From CAZVWJ01 sp964631325 (GTDB lineage: Bacteria > T1Sed10-126), in the NCBI GenBank assembly GCA_964631325.1, contig CAZVWJ010000058.1, positions 1-15,155 on the forward strand: 15,155 bases of DNA, read 5' to 3'. Both the position numbers and the translations under genes were made by a program. The first letter of the stretch is position 1. Each line of letters starts with the position of its first letter. Below are positions 14,843 through 15,155 of the stretch, one piece after another. Below the pieces are notes generated by a model, which had not been told where the DNA came from, did no database searches, and worked only from the letters and a program-made list of their open reading frames with translations.

Positions 14843-14982
14843 GTCCCCTCTCCCCTGGTGGGAGAGGGCCTGCCCTGCGCATGGACAGGGCCAGGGTGAG
14901 GGGGATAAAGCTTTAGAGGCTGTCGGAAGACCTTTTGAACCCTTTCACCCCCATCTTAATCTTCCCCCATCGAGGGGAAAGA
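14843..14982 (-). repeat. Third palindromic intergenic repeat, inverted relative to the first
   Basis: Positions 14843-14869 (tcccctctcccctggtgggagagggcc in short form: ccctctccc, loop ctggt, gggagaggg) match the complement of 413-438. Positions 14942-14982 match the complement of 313-353, including gatgggggaag and gatgggggtgaaa. The order is reversed as well, so the whole element is inverted. An extra hairpin, ccctg...caggg, is at about 14873-14890. Such palindromic elements are common in bacterial spacers and fold strongly in RNA. Confidence 0.65.
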
Positions 14983-15021
14983 AATGGAGCCGGTCTTGTT
15001 AGTTTTTTTCGGCCAGAAATT

Positions 15022-15064
15022 GAGTTCTCGCCTTATTCCCTGAATCGGATGAGGGCGAGAACTC
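15022..15064. other. 11-bp perfect inverted repeat
   Basis: gagttctcgcc (15022-15032) pairs perfectly with ggcgagaactc (15054-15064) around a 21-nt loop. The loop itself contains attc/gaat. A further small hairpin (gaagg acag ccttc) is near 15103-15116. No T-run follows on the plus strand. On the minus strand the A-run at 15003-15009 would read as Ts only upstream of useful range. It may be part of a regulatory region for the next gene or another repeat family. Confidence 0.4.
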
Positions 15065-15155
15065 TTCTCGGTCGTTAAACTTGCTACCTGAATTATCCGG
15101 CCGAAGGACAGCCTTCAATCGAGGCACCATATGTAGTGTTTAGCGCTGGCCAAGG

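Larger units (their letters stand above)
14815..15155. other. Gene-free downstream region
   Basis: The 341 nt after the porin stop hold the third palindromic repeat and a separate inverted repeat, with no supported gene. A T-run at 15003-15009 follows no clear GC-rich stem on the plus strand, so a terminator is not called. The window ends without reaching the next gene. Confidence 0.6.

Noticed and set aside
14999..15009. Intrinsic terminator at the T-run after the porin
   Set aside because: No stable GC-rich stem lies immediately before the T-run on the plus strand.
14999..15130. 43-residue minus-strand ORF at the right edge
   Set aside because: It has an ATG but no SD upstream and no recognisable protein features, and it runs through the 11-bp inverted repeat. 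Likely a chance frame.

Overview
The window carries a compact chemotaxis (che) locus on the plus strand. Gene order is cheA, cheW, mcp1, cheR, cheB, mcp2, mcp3, cheY. It is followed by a repeat-rich spacer with an assembly gap, then a degenerate HD-GYP protein, then an outer-membrane porin gene split by an in-frame TAG. A signal peptide, a beta-barrel with a terminal Phe, and Shine-Dalgarno (SD) initiation point to a motile diderm bacterium. CheA, its linkers and the HD protein are rich in Glu/Asp, which could fit a saline habitat. I cannot name the phylum from this window. The run of exactly 100 N suggests a draft or metagenomic assembly.

Positions 1-596 hold no gene. They contain two adjacent hairpins, a palindromic intergenic repeat framed by 20-bp direct repeats, a near-consensus sigma-70 promoter and a leader with two tandem hairpins before cheA. 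Positions 597-11932 are the che genes, with gaps of 4 to about 200 nt, probably one transcript with possible internal starts. The three receptors (MCPs) sense through different periplasmic domains (two dCache-like, one sCache_2-like). They should signal through CheW to CheA, which phosphorylates CheY (motor) and CheB (methylesterase). CheR and CheB give methylation-based adaptation. No CheD, CheC/CheX, CheV or CheZ is seen here.

Positions 11937-12297 are a 96-bp tandem repeat array that includes the gap. Positions 12314-13552 encode the HD-GYP-family protein, which lacks key metal ligands. Positions 13720-14814 are the interrupted porin gene. Positions 14815-15155 hold an inverted copy of the palindromic repeat and a further inverted repeat, with no supported gene.

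The most notable signals are: (i) a conserved C-terminal tail shared by MCP1 and MCP3 after unrelated linkers; (ii) a 565-bp stretch with no differences between mcp2 and mcp3, making mcp3 a mosaic; (iii) the single in-frame TAG in an otherwise intact porin, in a window where none of the ten gene ends uses TAG; (iv) an extra helical, acidic N-terminal region on a CheA that lacks P2; and (v) the structured cheA leader.
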